Shown here: positions 31,980 to 44,272 of the stretch, one piece after another
How positions within the stretch are numbered: the first letter of the stretch is position 1
How the letters are laid out: each line of letters opens with the position of its first letter
NCBI GenBank assembly: GCA_006937955.1
Contig: SSNP01000044.1
Coordinates: 3,365,914 to 3,429,913 of the forward strand
Length of the DNA: 64,000 nt
Direction: 5' to 3'
From: Pachypanchax playfairii
Lineage: Eukaryota; Chordata; Actinopteri; Cyprinodontiformes; Aplocheilidae
Notes under the pieces: generated by a model
Database searches by the model: none
Told to the model about the DNA's origin: nothing
What the model saw: only the letters and a program-made list of their open reading frames with translations
Program-made: the position numbers and the translations under genes

Positions 31980-33690
31980 GTTATACTGGCAGGATATCTG
32001 ATAACTGGTAAATAGCATGTACTTGTATTGTACATTTCTTAAATCAGATGACTTCCAAATCACTTTACACTCAATATCTTGCGTAAATATAAATATAGAC
32101 ATACTACTTTAGTATATATGTATGTATGTATGTGTACTTTTGACACACAGTAAAGTAGTATAGTACTCATCTAAGCCTGTTTTATGGAGAGATCTTCTAT
32201 CTGTATGTTTCTATGCTGAACATTCAACATGTTTTAAAGACGTGAGTAAACATCCAGCTGATGATTTGTGTTAAATTTAAAAGAATTCGACTTTGGTTTT
32301 GTTTGTTTGATCTAAGCAGCCACATCACGTGTGTTTTTTTAATTTAATTTATTTGCATCATGTTCTCTATGAAGTGCGTGCTGACAGACAGGTAAGTCAG
32401 TTTGTTCTAATGGAACTAGAACAGAACGGCAGATCTAAACATTTTGGAGACTTTGGAGTTTGTGTGAAGATCCAGAGTTGAGAAAAGTTTATGAAACTCT
32501 TAAGTGAGTCAAATTAAGACTCTGATTTAGAAAATTCAATATTTATCATAAAAGTGAGATGACTAGATAACTAGTCCTGGTATCTTGATAGTGAATCCTG
32601 ACATGATCGTGTAAATCACTGAACTACACGATAATCTTTGTCTTTACAAGAATCCATTTTTCTTCAAATATTATTTCTGGCTCATTATTTTTCCAGCAGA
32701 ATTAAATGTGATTAGAATCAAACAGAAATAAAAGAGTAAACACTTACCAGATTTTACATTTCAGCAGCGCGGCGCAGCATCACTAACAACCTGCTGCTGT
32801 GTGTGAGCACCAGGAGGATCATATCAGAAGAGACACATGGTCAATGTGCACAGATGAGGAAGTGCTTCAGCGTTGAAACGTTTGAACTGACACCACACTG
32901 CTTCCTCACACACAAACTGTAACACTGTAAACTCCACACAGCAACACACAACCTGTTCAGATTACTTCAAAAACAGGCCGATAATAAAGCAGGTCAAATC
33001 TAGTGGAGTTACTGTGATGCAGAGACGTTTCATTAGATTCAAATCAGAGAGAATTAAATCTTACTGAAGAGGAAGCAGAAGGACAAATGTGCTGAAAATT
33101 CGTCTGAAAATGTTGACACACAGTGTAGACATGTTGTATTACAAAACGAACCACCGAGCTGAAATCTGTAAGAATGTCACAGAAACTTCAGCTGTGATCA
33201 TTAAATCTTTATGAATTTAAAACCATGAATATTTTTTGTAATTCTCTGATCCACATTCTGTCACAATCTTTCACAATGTTTCTCCTAAAATCGACTGTGG
33301 CGGTTACTTTAAGATTTATTAAATAAAATCCTTCATTTGAAATCATAAAGATCTGACAGGATTTGGATTCTGAAGCTTCGGTTTGAAAGGAAAGTTCACT
33401 GCGTTCAAATTGTTCCAGAGACCCTCCCCTTATTAATACAGTCTGTTAAGATGCTGTAATCAGCAGTGTTAATGACAGTAGGAAGGTTTAACATTAAAAC
33501 ATTAATAAAAACCCCATTAATAAAAGTAACTGTGATGTCACTGACACTTCTACTGAATTCAGATCAGGAAAATCAAGATGAATTTATCAAAGATGTTGAG
33601 TTGTTCCAAAAAAGAAATCAATCGATAGTTCAGCAGGTCAATCACAACTATTTCTGAGATGTTTTAAACAAAAGGTCATATAGAAATGAG
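31980..33690. other. Presumed gfi1 upstream region, no protein gene seen
   Basis: AT-rich sequence with a small TATG repeat near 32120. The only supported signal is the minus-strand splice donor at 32747. 32850-33690 probably includes the gfi1 promoter region. Confidence 0.35.
32748..32850 (-). other. gfi1: Probable non-coding first exon of gfi1 (upper end unknown)
   Basis: On the minus strand GCTGAAATGTAAAATCTG ends at 32748 directly before a strong donor GTAAGTG. The segment above it is GC-rich (GGCGCAGC...). GFI1 genes start with an untranslated exon, and the coding exon at 29534 needs a partner. The promoter should lie above this point, but I see no TATA box. Confidence 0.45.
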
Positions 33691-33737
33691 CCTGTTGGGA
33701 CATTTACAGAATATCTACAACTTTACACAAACACTGA

Positions 33738-34039
<302 letters not shown>

Positions 34040-34044
34040 GGAAC

Positions 34045-35240
34045 ATCTACGTGTACCATAAAGTTTCCCGTGTCTCCACAGTCTGTAGAACCAGTGGGAG
34101 TGAATCCAGAGTAACAGCAGCTGTATCGAGAGTAGGAACGTTTCCACAGGAGATAAATAGGAGAATTGTTCCTTTTTTACACACAGAGCAAATGATTTAC
34201 TTGAGTTTCAGTCAGAGGAAACATAATGTAGATCCAACAGACTCATATAAGGAAACCAGATTCATTTTCAAAACTAGATCCACTCAGGAATGAGATACTG
34301 GGCCAAGACGATCACTGAGAGTAACTAAACAGTATGACATCAGAGTGTAGTGAATAAAACAGAGAACATAAAATACAGTAAAGGATGAGAAACAAAGGAA
34401 AACAGATACAAAGAGGGAAAGAAAACTCCCCAGAACCCTCACACTCACATGTGGTCATCACATCTGGATCCTGATCCAGATCTATAGTACTGCGTAGTAT
34501 TTTGTACGTTGCATGACAACACAGCATCTGAACTCACGAAGCTTCTCGTTCCTGTTTAATGTCAATAAACAACAACACAATCAGATCTGTAAAAAGTTTA
34601 TTTTGCAGTATTAAGAAGTTACAGAACACTGAAAAGTATCTTTGCTCCTCATACTGGAATATACACCCATCTATAACTTTATGGCCTTCAGAATCACCTT
34701 CATGTGTCACATGATTCAACAAGATGTCGGAAGCGTTCTGGTTTTACAGAAATGAGCATCAAACAGTTCTGGCAGATTTGTGATGATGCAAACTGGCTGT
34801 TCCACATCTGGAAGGTGGATCTGGTGACTGTGGGGGTCATTGGAGTTCAGTGGACTTGTTGTGATGTTCCTTGGTGCATTACACAGGGGTCATACAGAGA
34901 TAAACAAGGTCAACAACAACAACACTCAGGTTGGCTGTAGCAACGTAACAGAGCTCAGGTGGTGCTGAGGGGTTTAAAGTGTGCCAGGAATTTGCCCCCC
35001 ACCCCCAACACACACCATCACACCCCCATCAGCAGCCTGAACTGTTGATACAAGAACAGGATGATACAAACGTTCATGTTTTTACTGCCTGTGTTGATCC
35101 TACTGTCTGAAGGTTGCAGCTTTAACTGAGACTGATTGGATTGGTTAATATTTTCCTAATTTTATGTGAGTTTGTGCAAATTGTAGCTTTTCTGTAGTTA
35201 GTTGACAGAGTGGCGCCTGCTGTGGTCTGAAGCTCGTCTG
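34045..35240. other. Intergenic, nothing recognised
   Basis: Between the GATA repeat and MITE copy 4. No frame with family similarity; a C-rich stretch near 34990-35030. Confidence 0.4.
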
Positions 35241-35246
35241 CTTCAA

Positions 35247-35830
35247 AGAGGCCATTTCATACAGATGTCAAGACTTTGTGGTTATTTCTTAAGTATTAAC
35301 CAGTAATATGAAACATTTTATATCTAAAAAGCATCAGGAAACACTGATTAACAGACCTTTCAATCTGTCTGCGTTAAAATTCGGGTGGTTCCAGCTCCTT
35401 CCGTCAGGCCTCAAGCAGCAGCTCGTTCATAGTCATTATTTGAATTTGCTGGACTCTGATTGGCTAACAAACTAGCCTATGAGAGCAAGGTATACTGTTT
35501 CTTGCCCGGCTGCGCATGGCAACGCCAGACGTTCTCTCTTCCAGTTTGCTACGTCTTATGCTAACAGCTTTTAGCCAGCAGCATGCTAGGCGTGGTTTCA
35601 ACTGCAGGAGCTGATGAATACTAACGAACAAAGGAGTTGTGATGAAACAGATACAGGCCGTTCAGACTCGGGAGAACTCGGGTTTTATCTCCATCTGCGT
35701 AGTTTGAGAGATTAAAACTGAAAGAGAAGTTGTTGACCTGTTTTCACACCCACTATGAAGGTAAGAACACCTGTGGAGCTAAAATATTCAACAGAAACCT
35801 TTGAAAAAACGTTTTTAATGGAAGGGCTTC
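35247..35830 (-). mobile_element. TTAA-site MITE, copy 4
   Basis: Right TTAA is at 35831-35834; the left site has decayed to TCAA (35243-35246). Same orientation and internal blocks as copy 3. 584 bp. Confidence 0.82.
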
Positions 35831-35834
35831 TTAA

Positions 35835-37089
35835 GGTTCCACGTGTTGTGGAGTCAGAAATGGTTGTAACAAGAGGTTATTTGAGCTGATTCCTTTCTCA
35901 TCTGATCTCTGACATCAGAGATCAGATGATACAGTGAACAGTGATGATAAAATAACGAATAACATATGTTTTATCAGAGTGTGTAGAGTTGTGTTAGGAT
36001 AGTAATGAAAACAGAGCACCATCCCTGAACAACAACATACAGATACGTTAAAGTGTTTTTAAACTGATCAGGGATCAGATTATAATCTTAATATGACACA
36101 TATTAATAAAACACAGTCGTATTAAAAAGATTCTAACAGGTTGACGAGGATCTGTGTGTGAAACTCAAACTAGAATTAAAACTAAGTACTCAGGTTAAAC
36201 TGTGGTGAATCTGAAACAGCTGGAAACAGCTGGAAACATCATCTAGTTTTAATGTGACATCATCCTGTAACAACTCATAGACTACATACATGTAACTTGA
36301 CCCCTGATATGTTGCAATAATCAGGACAGTGAACAACTGAAACGTCTGTAGAGCTCAAACATTAAACGAACTGATGCGATGTTACCGGTGGCTGACTTGC
36401 AAAAGCTGCTAACCTAAAAGGTACAAAAATAAATCAGGATTCTAAAATAGTGAAATATGATCATAAACATTATGGAATTCAAGATTTTAATAGTAATTAA
36501 TTTAAAGAGGGTTACCTCTGGGATGAACCGATGACCTGTCGGGGTCGATGATACTCTCAGAACATCATTAGATGTAGATTTAAAACTGATGAACTTCTGG
36601 AGTCAACCTGGACTCAGTCAGCCTACAATCAAACATGGTAGTAGCTGAAAGTCATTCATACCGTGTACTCTGAGTACTAACAGATCATGTGAGGTTGTGT
36701 AATATTACTGCAATAACGTGACTTTCAATATTTTATCAAAAAGGCCAAAACTACATCATTTCTCAACACAAGATGATCTTAGTTTAAACTCTGGTACTAA
36801 AAGCAGAGGGTGATTTGAATGTCTTCCAGTAATTAATTCCTTTATGTATAAATTATCCCTATATTTAAGTTTGAACAACTGAAAGGACGATGGTACAACA
36901 ATACACTTTAGATGCAGTTCAACAGTTACCAAAATAAAGGTTCTGCAGGAAACATAATTATTATTTAATATGTTATTCATAGAAATGTTTATGACTATAA
37001 TCAAAGAATAAAAATAAAGAGCCGACAAAGACCATTGAGTTTCCTCTGAAGTTTGTCCACATTGTTAATCAGTGACAATTAGGGACTTT
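35835..37089. other. Intergenic, nothing recognised
   Basis: AT-rich DNA with a short local inverted repeat near 35905-35930 (TCATCTGATCTCTGA and TCAGAGATCAGATGA). No gene signal. Confidence 0.35.
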
Positions 37090-38370
37090 AATTGGTATCA
37101 GGAGGTTGTTTTCACCAGGATCTGTTAGCAAGACCTGTTTACAGGAAAGGTCAGGAAGGAAGGTCAGGAAGGTCAGGAAGGTCAGGAAGGAAGGAAGGAA
37201 GGAAGGAAGGAAGGAAGGAAGGAAGGAAGGAAGGAGTAGATTTTAGAGGTGATCTGGATCCAGGAATGTTTTTAATGATCCTTCATTCTTGTGATATAGA
37301 AGCTGTTTTTAACATATCTGCATGTAACTCCACAATAAATGGTTTAAAATACATTATGAGTTCCCAACAGGTTCTACATGATACCAAGGATTGATCTGGA
37401 TCAAGAACTAATCTGGATCAAGGATTGATCTGGATCAAGAACTAATCTGGATCAAGGATTGATCTGGATCAAGGATTGATCTGGATCAAGGACTGATCTG
37501 GATCAAGAATTGATCTGGACCAAGGACTGATCTGGATAAGGGACTGATCTGGATCATGGACTGATCTGGACCAAGGACTGATCTCGATTAAGGACTGATC
37601 TGAATCATGGATTGATCTGGATCAAGGATTAATCTGGATCAAGGACTAATCTGGATCAAGGACTGATCTGGATCAAGGACTGATCAGGATCAAGGATTGA
37701 TCTGGATCAAGAATTGATCTGGACCAAGGACTGATCTGGATCAAGGACTGATCAGGATCAAGGATTGATCTGGATCAAGAATTGATCTGGACCAAGGACT
37801 GATCTGGATAAGGGACTGATCTGGATCATGGACTGATCTGGACCAAGGATTGATCTGGATCAAGCACTGATCTGGATCAAGGACTGATCTGGATTATGGA
37901 TTGATCTGGATCAAGGACTGATCTGGATTATGGATTGATCTGGATCAAGGACTGATCTGGATCATGGATTGATATGGATTATGGATTGATCTGGATCAAG
38001 GACTGATATGGATTATGGATTGATCTGGATCAAGAACTGATCTGGATTATGGATTGATCTGGATCATGGACTGATATGGATTATGGATTGATCTGGATCA
38101 AGGACAGATCTGGATCAAGGACTAATCTGGATCAAGGACTGATCTGGATAGTTAGAAAATTCCAGATACTTTGATCCAGAAAAGACAAAAACAGGAACCT
38201 TCAGATTTTGAACGAATGATGTTATAAATCTGCAACAAACACCAACAGATATTCGAGACTCTGGAATCAGACGTGTGAAACAGATCTGATGTTCCTTCAA
38301 AGGTTCTGGATCCAAAAGAAAACCACCAATAACTACTGAACTAATAATGATATTAATATCAATCCAGTTA
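37090..38370 (+). repeat. Dispersed element containing a 17-bp minisatellite
   Basis: Unique-looking arms (37240-37385 and 38145-38370) surround a tandem array at about 37385-38145 with unit GGACTGATCTGGATCAA and variants. Both arms and the array recur in reverse complement at about 59270-60180, so the whole is one repeated element. Near the left end a (GGAA)n tract occupies about 37178-37234. No coding potential recognised. Confidence 0.8.
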
Positions 38371-39510
38371 GTAAACGTGTTTTTATAGTCAATGAATCTG
38401 ATAATGTCGATACAACAAAGGTGAGACTGTTATTTTTGGTGTGAATCACAATATGGAGGAACTGAAGAGATTGATGGAGGTCTGAACTCTACGAGTGCTT
38501 CTCTAGTTTATAACATACCATCAGCTGTCACAGAACAGACATAGCTGTGTGTCTTTTTATTAACTTGAGCTTGTCTTTTAAAACTGAAGTGATACTTGAA
38601 ACAAGGTATTTTTGCCTAAATTCAGACAGAAAAACGTCTATCAAAAATGAATATAATGTGTTTTCCAGCACTTTTTTTTATCAGTTTATAAAATCTGAAA
38701 GCACTGAATGAAATAAAAGTATCTTCCTCTTGTTGACTCAGTTACAGGTCGGAATTAAACTGGACTCCAAACATTCCGCCTCCTTATATTGTTTCCTTCT
38801 CTTTGATTTCTTGCTTGTATGTTCTCTCAATGTAAGTCGCTTTGGATAAAAGCATCTGCTAAATGACAGTAGTAGTAGTAGTAGGTCGAGTATAGTCAGT
38901 ACCTTTAAAATAACTGTAAACTTTAGATATTTATACTAAATTTGTATAATTTAGAAAGTTCATTCATTATGTTTGTCTTTTTACATATATTACTAGACAT
39001 GGGTCAGTATTAGGGATGTCCAGATCTGATCATGTGATCGGAAATTGGGCCTGATCGCGTGGTTTTAGAGTTAATCAGCATCAGACCCTACCTCCTAGTC
39101 CAAAAGTGAAGAATATATATGTTATTACTTGATTGTTCAAGTTACCTCACAGAAGTGCTCTGTTTGTTTACAGAGTTGTTAAAATAGGGTGAATTAAATA
39201 AAAAATAAAGAACATCCTGAATCTGTTTGTTTGACTGTTTTGTCATCAACTACTAGCAGCTAAAACATGAGAAAACCTGCTGCCTTTCTGAAATATATAT
39301 ATAATATACAGTATATATTAAACATATTTATGTAAAAGTGGAATTAGAAAACAAAAATATAGAAAAATGAAAATTATGTTTTAATTCTAAAGTAAAACCT
39401 CACCAATGAGATCAAAGAGCTTCTTGGATGAAGAAGGAAAACATGTTGAAGAATCATAAAAGAAGTTCAGTTGACTTTAATTCAGCTTGACAGACCAGAT
39501 TATATGAGAC
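38370..39510. repeat. Intergenic with SINE/LINE tail and a hAT end fragment
   Basis: 38830-38880 reads GTAAGTCGCTTTGGATAAAA then GCATCTGCTAAATGACAG and (AGT)n, the conserved 3' tail of many fish SINEs and their partner LINEs. 39012-39060, TAGGGATGTCCAGATCTGAT, looks like the left end of a hAT-type repeat without a partner. The rest is AT-rich with nothing recognised. Confidence 0.5.
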
Positions 39511-39511
39511 T

Positions 39512-39990
39512 AAAGGACCAGGTGTGTGTGACCAGGTGATCAGCAGCACAGGAGCACCACAGGGGACTGTACTCTCACCATTCCCTTTCATTCTGTACAC
39601 CACAGTACAGGTCAGAGTCCTGAAATACTCTGATGACTCTGCAGTTGTTGGAGGATCAGAGATGGACAAGAGACTTAGTCCAGAGAACTGGTGGAACCAC
39701 TTTGTGTCCTGGTGTGGGAACAATCATCTTATCTTGAATGTGAACAAGACCAAGGAGATGATTGTGGATTTTAGGAGGAACCTCAACATGTCAAAACCCA
39801 TTTCCATCATGGAGAAGAAATGGAGGTTGTGGAGGAGAATAAATACCTGGTGTTCACCTGGACAACAGATTGAACTGGGGACAGAACAGACTGGACTTCC
39901 TCAAGAAGTTTAGATCCTTCAATGTTTGCAGCAAGATGTTGAAGATCTTTTATAAGTCTGTTGTGGAGAGTGGGATCACACCTGCACAGA
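39512..39990 (+). pseudogene. L2/Rex-type LINE reverse transcriptase fragment
   Basis: The frame 39524-39913 reads SSTGAPQGTVLSPFPFILYT, then VLKYSDDSAVVG (the catalytic YxDD motif) and WCGNNHLILNVNKTKEMIVD. After a frameshift, 39880-39975 reads LDFLKKFRSFNVCSKMLKIF, the RT thumb/connection region of this LINE group. Then it runs abruptly into the 36-bp array. The N-terminus, endonuclease and C-terminus are missing. Confidence 0.8.
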
Positions 39991-39992
39991 CC

Positions 39993-41078
39993 AGTACAGG
40001 AGATCCTTCCTGTCTACAGCTAGAACCCTCTACAGGAGAACCTTCCCATCCACAGCTAGAACCCTCTACAGGAGAACCTTCCCGTCCACAGCTAGAACCC
40101 TCTACAGGAGATCCTTCCTGTCCACAGCTAGAACCCTCTACAGGAGATCCTTCCTGTCTACAGCTAGAACCCTCTACAGGAGAACCTTCCCATCCACAGC
40201 TAGAACCCTCTACAGGAGATCCTTCCCGTCCACAGCTAGAACCCTCTACAGGAGATCCTTCCTGTCTACAGCTAGAACCCTCTACAGGAGATCCTTCCTG
40301 TCTACAGCTAGAACCCTCTACAGGAGAACCTTCCCGTCCACAGCTAGAACCCTCTACAGGAGATCCTTCCCGTCCACAGCTAGAACCCTCTACAGGAGAT
40401 CCTTCCTGTCTACAGCTAGAACCCTCTACAGGAGAACCTTCCCATCCACAGCTAGAACCCTCTACAGGAGATCCTTCCCGTCTACAGCTAGAACCCTCTA
40501 CAGGAGAACCTTCCCATCCACAGCTAGAACCCTCTACAGGAGATCCTTCCCGTCCACAGCTAGAACCCTCTACAGGAGATCCTTCCCGTCTACAGCTAGA
40601 ACCCTCTACAGGAGATCCTTCCCGTCCACAGCTAGAACCCTCTACAGGAGATCCTTCCCGTCCACAGCTAGAACCCTCTACAGGAGATCCTTCCCGTCTA
40701 CAGCTAGAACCCTCTACAGGAGATCCTTCCCATCCACAGCTAGAACCCTCTACAGGAGAACCTTCCCGTCCACAGCTAGAACCCTCTACAGGAGATCCTT
40801 CCTGTCTACAGCTAGAACCCTCTACAGGAGAACCTTCCCATCCACAGCTAGAACCCTCTACAGGAGAACCTTCCCGTCCACAGCTAGAACCCTCTACAGG
40901 AGCTCCTTCCTGTCTACAGCTAGAACCCGCTACAGGAGCACCTTCCTGTCCACAGCTAGAACCCTCTACAGGAGATCCTTCCTGTCTACAGCTAGAACCC
41001 TCTACAGGAGATCCTTCCTGTCTACAGCTAGAACCCTCTACAGGAGATCCTTCCTGTCCACAGCTAGAACCCTCTAGA
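39993..41078 (+). repeat. 36-bp minisatellite, about 30 copies, second locus
   Basis: Same unit as at 12641-14390, with a characteristic GGAGAACCTTCCC variant about every third unit. It starts right after the RT fragment and is followed by GAATGACTCTCTGATGAAAC, the sequence that also follows the first array. A 404-residue open frame (GDPSCLQLEPST repeats) is produced by the period being divisible by three. Confidence 0.95.
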
Positions 41079-41149
41079 TTCTAGAATGACTCTCTGATGA
41101 AACACTGACTGATTTCCCTTCAGGGTTTAATGAAGTCTGATTGATTTGA

Positions 41150-42712
41150 ACCGTTTATTTACCTGCGTTACCATAGAGACTGATGGTGTTGCTACTCTGT
41201 TAGACGAGCCATCAGTCTGTTTTTCATTATTTAACCAAACAGCAGTATTTTGAATGAGGGGAAAACTTTAGGGGAATTCCACCTCATCTCACAGCTGACT
41301 GACAGCGTGCAGCAACAGACAGATTGGGGGGGGGGGGGGGTTAGTGCAGCAACAGACAGACCGGGGGGGAGGAGGGGGGGAGACGCTGTTCTGTGCTACA
41401 TTTAACTAAAGAAAGCCCCACCGTGTCTTTGGCATCTCAATCCAGGAATTTAAATCACAGTACCATTACAAGTTTAGCAGTTTTGACACAGTGACTTTTT
41501 AAAACCGTATATTGAAACCAGCCCATGTCTACTGTTATTTCCTGACATATACAATATGTCCGTCAGCTAGAAGTCTTCACCGTGTAGCTTTCAGTCAAAT
41601 CAGAATCCTCCTCAAAACTAACACTTTACATAAATGAGTCTAAAAACTATTTCTACCTGTTACAAAAACTCCAGGAATAAAGTTTAATTTGTCATTTATA
41701 CCTCAACCATGGCAGTTATCAACAAGCATGATGTTTGATAAAAAACAACAAACTAAAAAAATAAACTTAAAATATTAGCAGCACATTGTGTCTAAACAAA
41801 GTCACAGTAAATAAAACATAACAGATTAATAGTTGGCACAAAGGTTGATGTAAAGTTTGGCCTCTGTTGGTATCCCTAACACTCCTTCTGTTTTAAATAC
41901 ATAAATAAAAAAGTTATGTAACAACATATCAAAATAAATTACAACACATAAATAATGATAACAAAATTTGGCAACATTTACTTTCTTCCTTTTTGGGGTT
42001 TTTGTAAATATATTTTGACCTGAAGTGTTTAATAAACACACTTGCTTTATCAATCTGCACAATGCAAGTGATTAACATGTTAAATCTTCATCTGTGAATC
42101 ATATGTTTGATAACAATATGTCTATATGTTCCTCTACTGCATTCTAATACACTGAGACATTATGTTCTGATGGCTGGGAGACGTTTCCTCTGAACGCAGG
42201 GAGGTTTCTGACGGCACAGGAAGTTAAAGGAAAGGATGAAGATGTGTTTTTCTGAACCAGTCAGGAACAAAATGTACATGTCAGTAGACAGAATATACAA
42301 CGAATCAACAGTGTATGAAGATAGAGGTTATTTCATGTCTATCAACCATCTTCCACTCCTTCCAGTCAGCTTCAGGGATAAATCTGGAACAGCTGTGATA
42401 TTCTATTCTTTCTGCTCGTGTCTCGTATTTATGAGAAGAAACGTGTATAAAGGAGAAGTTTGGCACGCAGGGAGGAGGTCTTATATTACCTCTTTTTAAA
42501 GGAACACTGGATTAGACATGATGGTAAATATGTTGGTGGAGACAGTAAACAGACAGATGTTGATCCAGAGCCACAGTGTCTGCACCAGCTGAAGAGACGG
42601 GAACATCTGGGGAGTGTTCGGATACAACTGTAGCAGTTTCATCTGGTAGAACTTCAGAGTCCCATAACAGAAGAAAAAAGATGCAGAGAAGTCCCAAAAA
42701 TGTCTCCAGCTC
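41150..42712. other. evi5: Region 3' of evi5; G-rich tracts
   Basis: Contains two G-rich runs (41326-41340, 15 G; 41363-41380) following a duplicated phrase GCAGCAACAGACAGA. The part nearest 42712 should include the evi5 3' UTR, but I see no decisive polyadenylation signal, so its end is not assigned. Confidence 0.35.
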
Positions 42713-43021
42713 TCAGTTATCGAGCGCATCAGCACACACCATGTTACCGTACAGCTGTTGTGTGTCTGGAAGCGTCTGGACTCGCTCCTCAGCCTCACTG
42801 TCTGTGCTGCCATCGCTGTCAAGCCGGGCTGAAGGGACGGACAGCGGGGAGAACAGGGAGATGGCGGGCAGTGGGCTTTGGAGGAGGTCTTCATCTGAGC
42901 TTAAGTAGTTTCCCTCAGCAGAGGCAGAGCTGGCCAAACACAGATCCTGGTAGGTGCTACTTCCTCCTCCACAGCTGACAGCGGAGCTGGAAGCTGCTCT
43001 CTGTCCTCTCAGCTGTCTAAT
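42713..43021 (-). CDS. evi5: evi5 last coding exon
   Basis: The acceptor TTCTCTTCTCAG ends at 43022. The exon encodes IRQLRGQRAASSSAVSCGGG, an acidic segment YLSSDEDLLQSP, then LDSDGSTDSEAEER, and stops TGA at 42715-42713 after ADALDN. The acidic DSDG-E tail is shared by EVI5 and EVI5L; the final residues look more like EVI5L. Confidence 0.85.
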   Translation of the reverse strand: MRQLRGQRAASSSAVSCGGGSSTYQDLCLASSASAEGNYLSSDEDLLQSPLPAISLFSPLSVPSARLDSDGSTDSEAEERVQTLPDTQQLYGNMVCADALDN

Positions 43022-44234
43022 CTGAGAAGAGAGAACACGTTTTTAACACAATACATATCACCTCGGATTGAGTTCACATGCATGCTTTTAGCATGTCAAC
43101 GTTGCATGAACCACAGTGACTCATGACAAATCTCAGAGGTTTTAGTTTTCCCCTATCAAACACTAAGAGTAGCAGCAGGTGGGGGGAGGGGGAAACAAGT
43201 GGTTAACCAGTGGAAAGGTTTTTACTTGCTGCTCTTTAACCTACTTCAAAAGATACATCATTTAAAACAAGCTTTTTAATAAATGTTTTATTTTCTTTTA
43301 AAATGCCTAATTTCTTATTTTCAAAGTTAATTGATATTAAAAACTTTTAACCTAAATGAGAAAAATCTGTAGAAATATTTACGTCAAATTTATTATTCGG
43401 CCTTATACAGAGTCATCATTATATATCACCACTATCAATATGAGTAAATTTCAAGGCAATTGTTTTGACGCTACATCCTGCAGACACTGAGATTTCTCTA
43501 AATGGTTCACTGCTTCCTCATCTGTGCTCACGCAAGTTTCGGTTTTATTTAAAAAAACGAGGCTTTGATGAAAAAAGGTCGGGGGAGGAGAAGAAAAGGG
43601 GTGAGGAGCGGTAAAGAGCAGGGCAGTCTCATCACAACCCCCTCACTATAAACTTCTAACACACCTTTCTAGTCACGCACAGTAACTCTCTGAATGAACA
43701 AACCTCGACTTCATGCTGAGTCGGTGTTTGTGTCTCAAATCAAAGCTGGAAATTCTCTCCACATCACAGCAGCCAGTTCTCAAACATTAAATTAGGCCTT
43801 CGACAGCCTGACACTGAGTGAGCGTTGCATGACCTTCAACAACTCTGGAAACACGCGTAAAAAGTCATTCACTTATGCTTTTGAACGCGAGTTAAAGTTT
43901 CAAATTAAAGTTCAACCAGATGATGAGAACAAGGCTGATGGAGAGGAACAGTGGTCGGATGTTACAAGAAACACTCAAACAACTTTGCGTGTGTCAGGGT
44001 GGAAGTGGTGTGCTGTGTGTAGATGAAAAGATTATTTAGAAGGTGGTGAGCAAAGATGCAGGCTATTTGGTTGCACAAATTATGTGCAACAAGCCATTTG
44101 GAAACCATTCATCCACTTTTTTCCGTCGAAATTAAAAGGTCATATTTTTTTTTAAATTGTTAAATGTCTGTTTTTAAGTAAACATTAACTTTTCATTGAT
44201 CTTATATGTTTGACAATTACTAACAATTTTTAAA

Positions 44235-44272
<38 letters not shown>

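Noticed and set aside
39870..41084. 404-residue open frame of GDPSCLQLEPST repeats
   Set aside because: It begins in a frameshifted LINE fragment and continues through the second 36-bp array. Not a protein gene.
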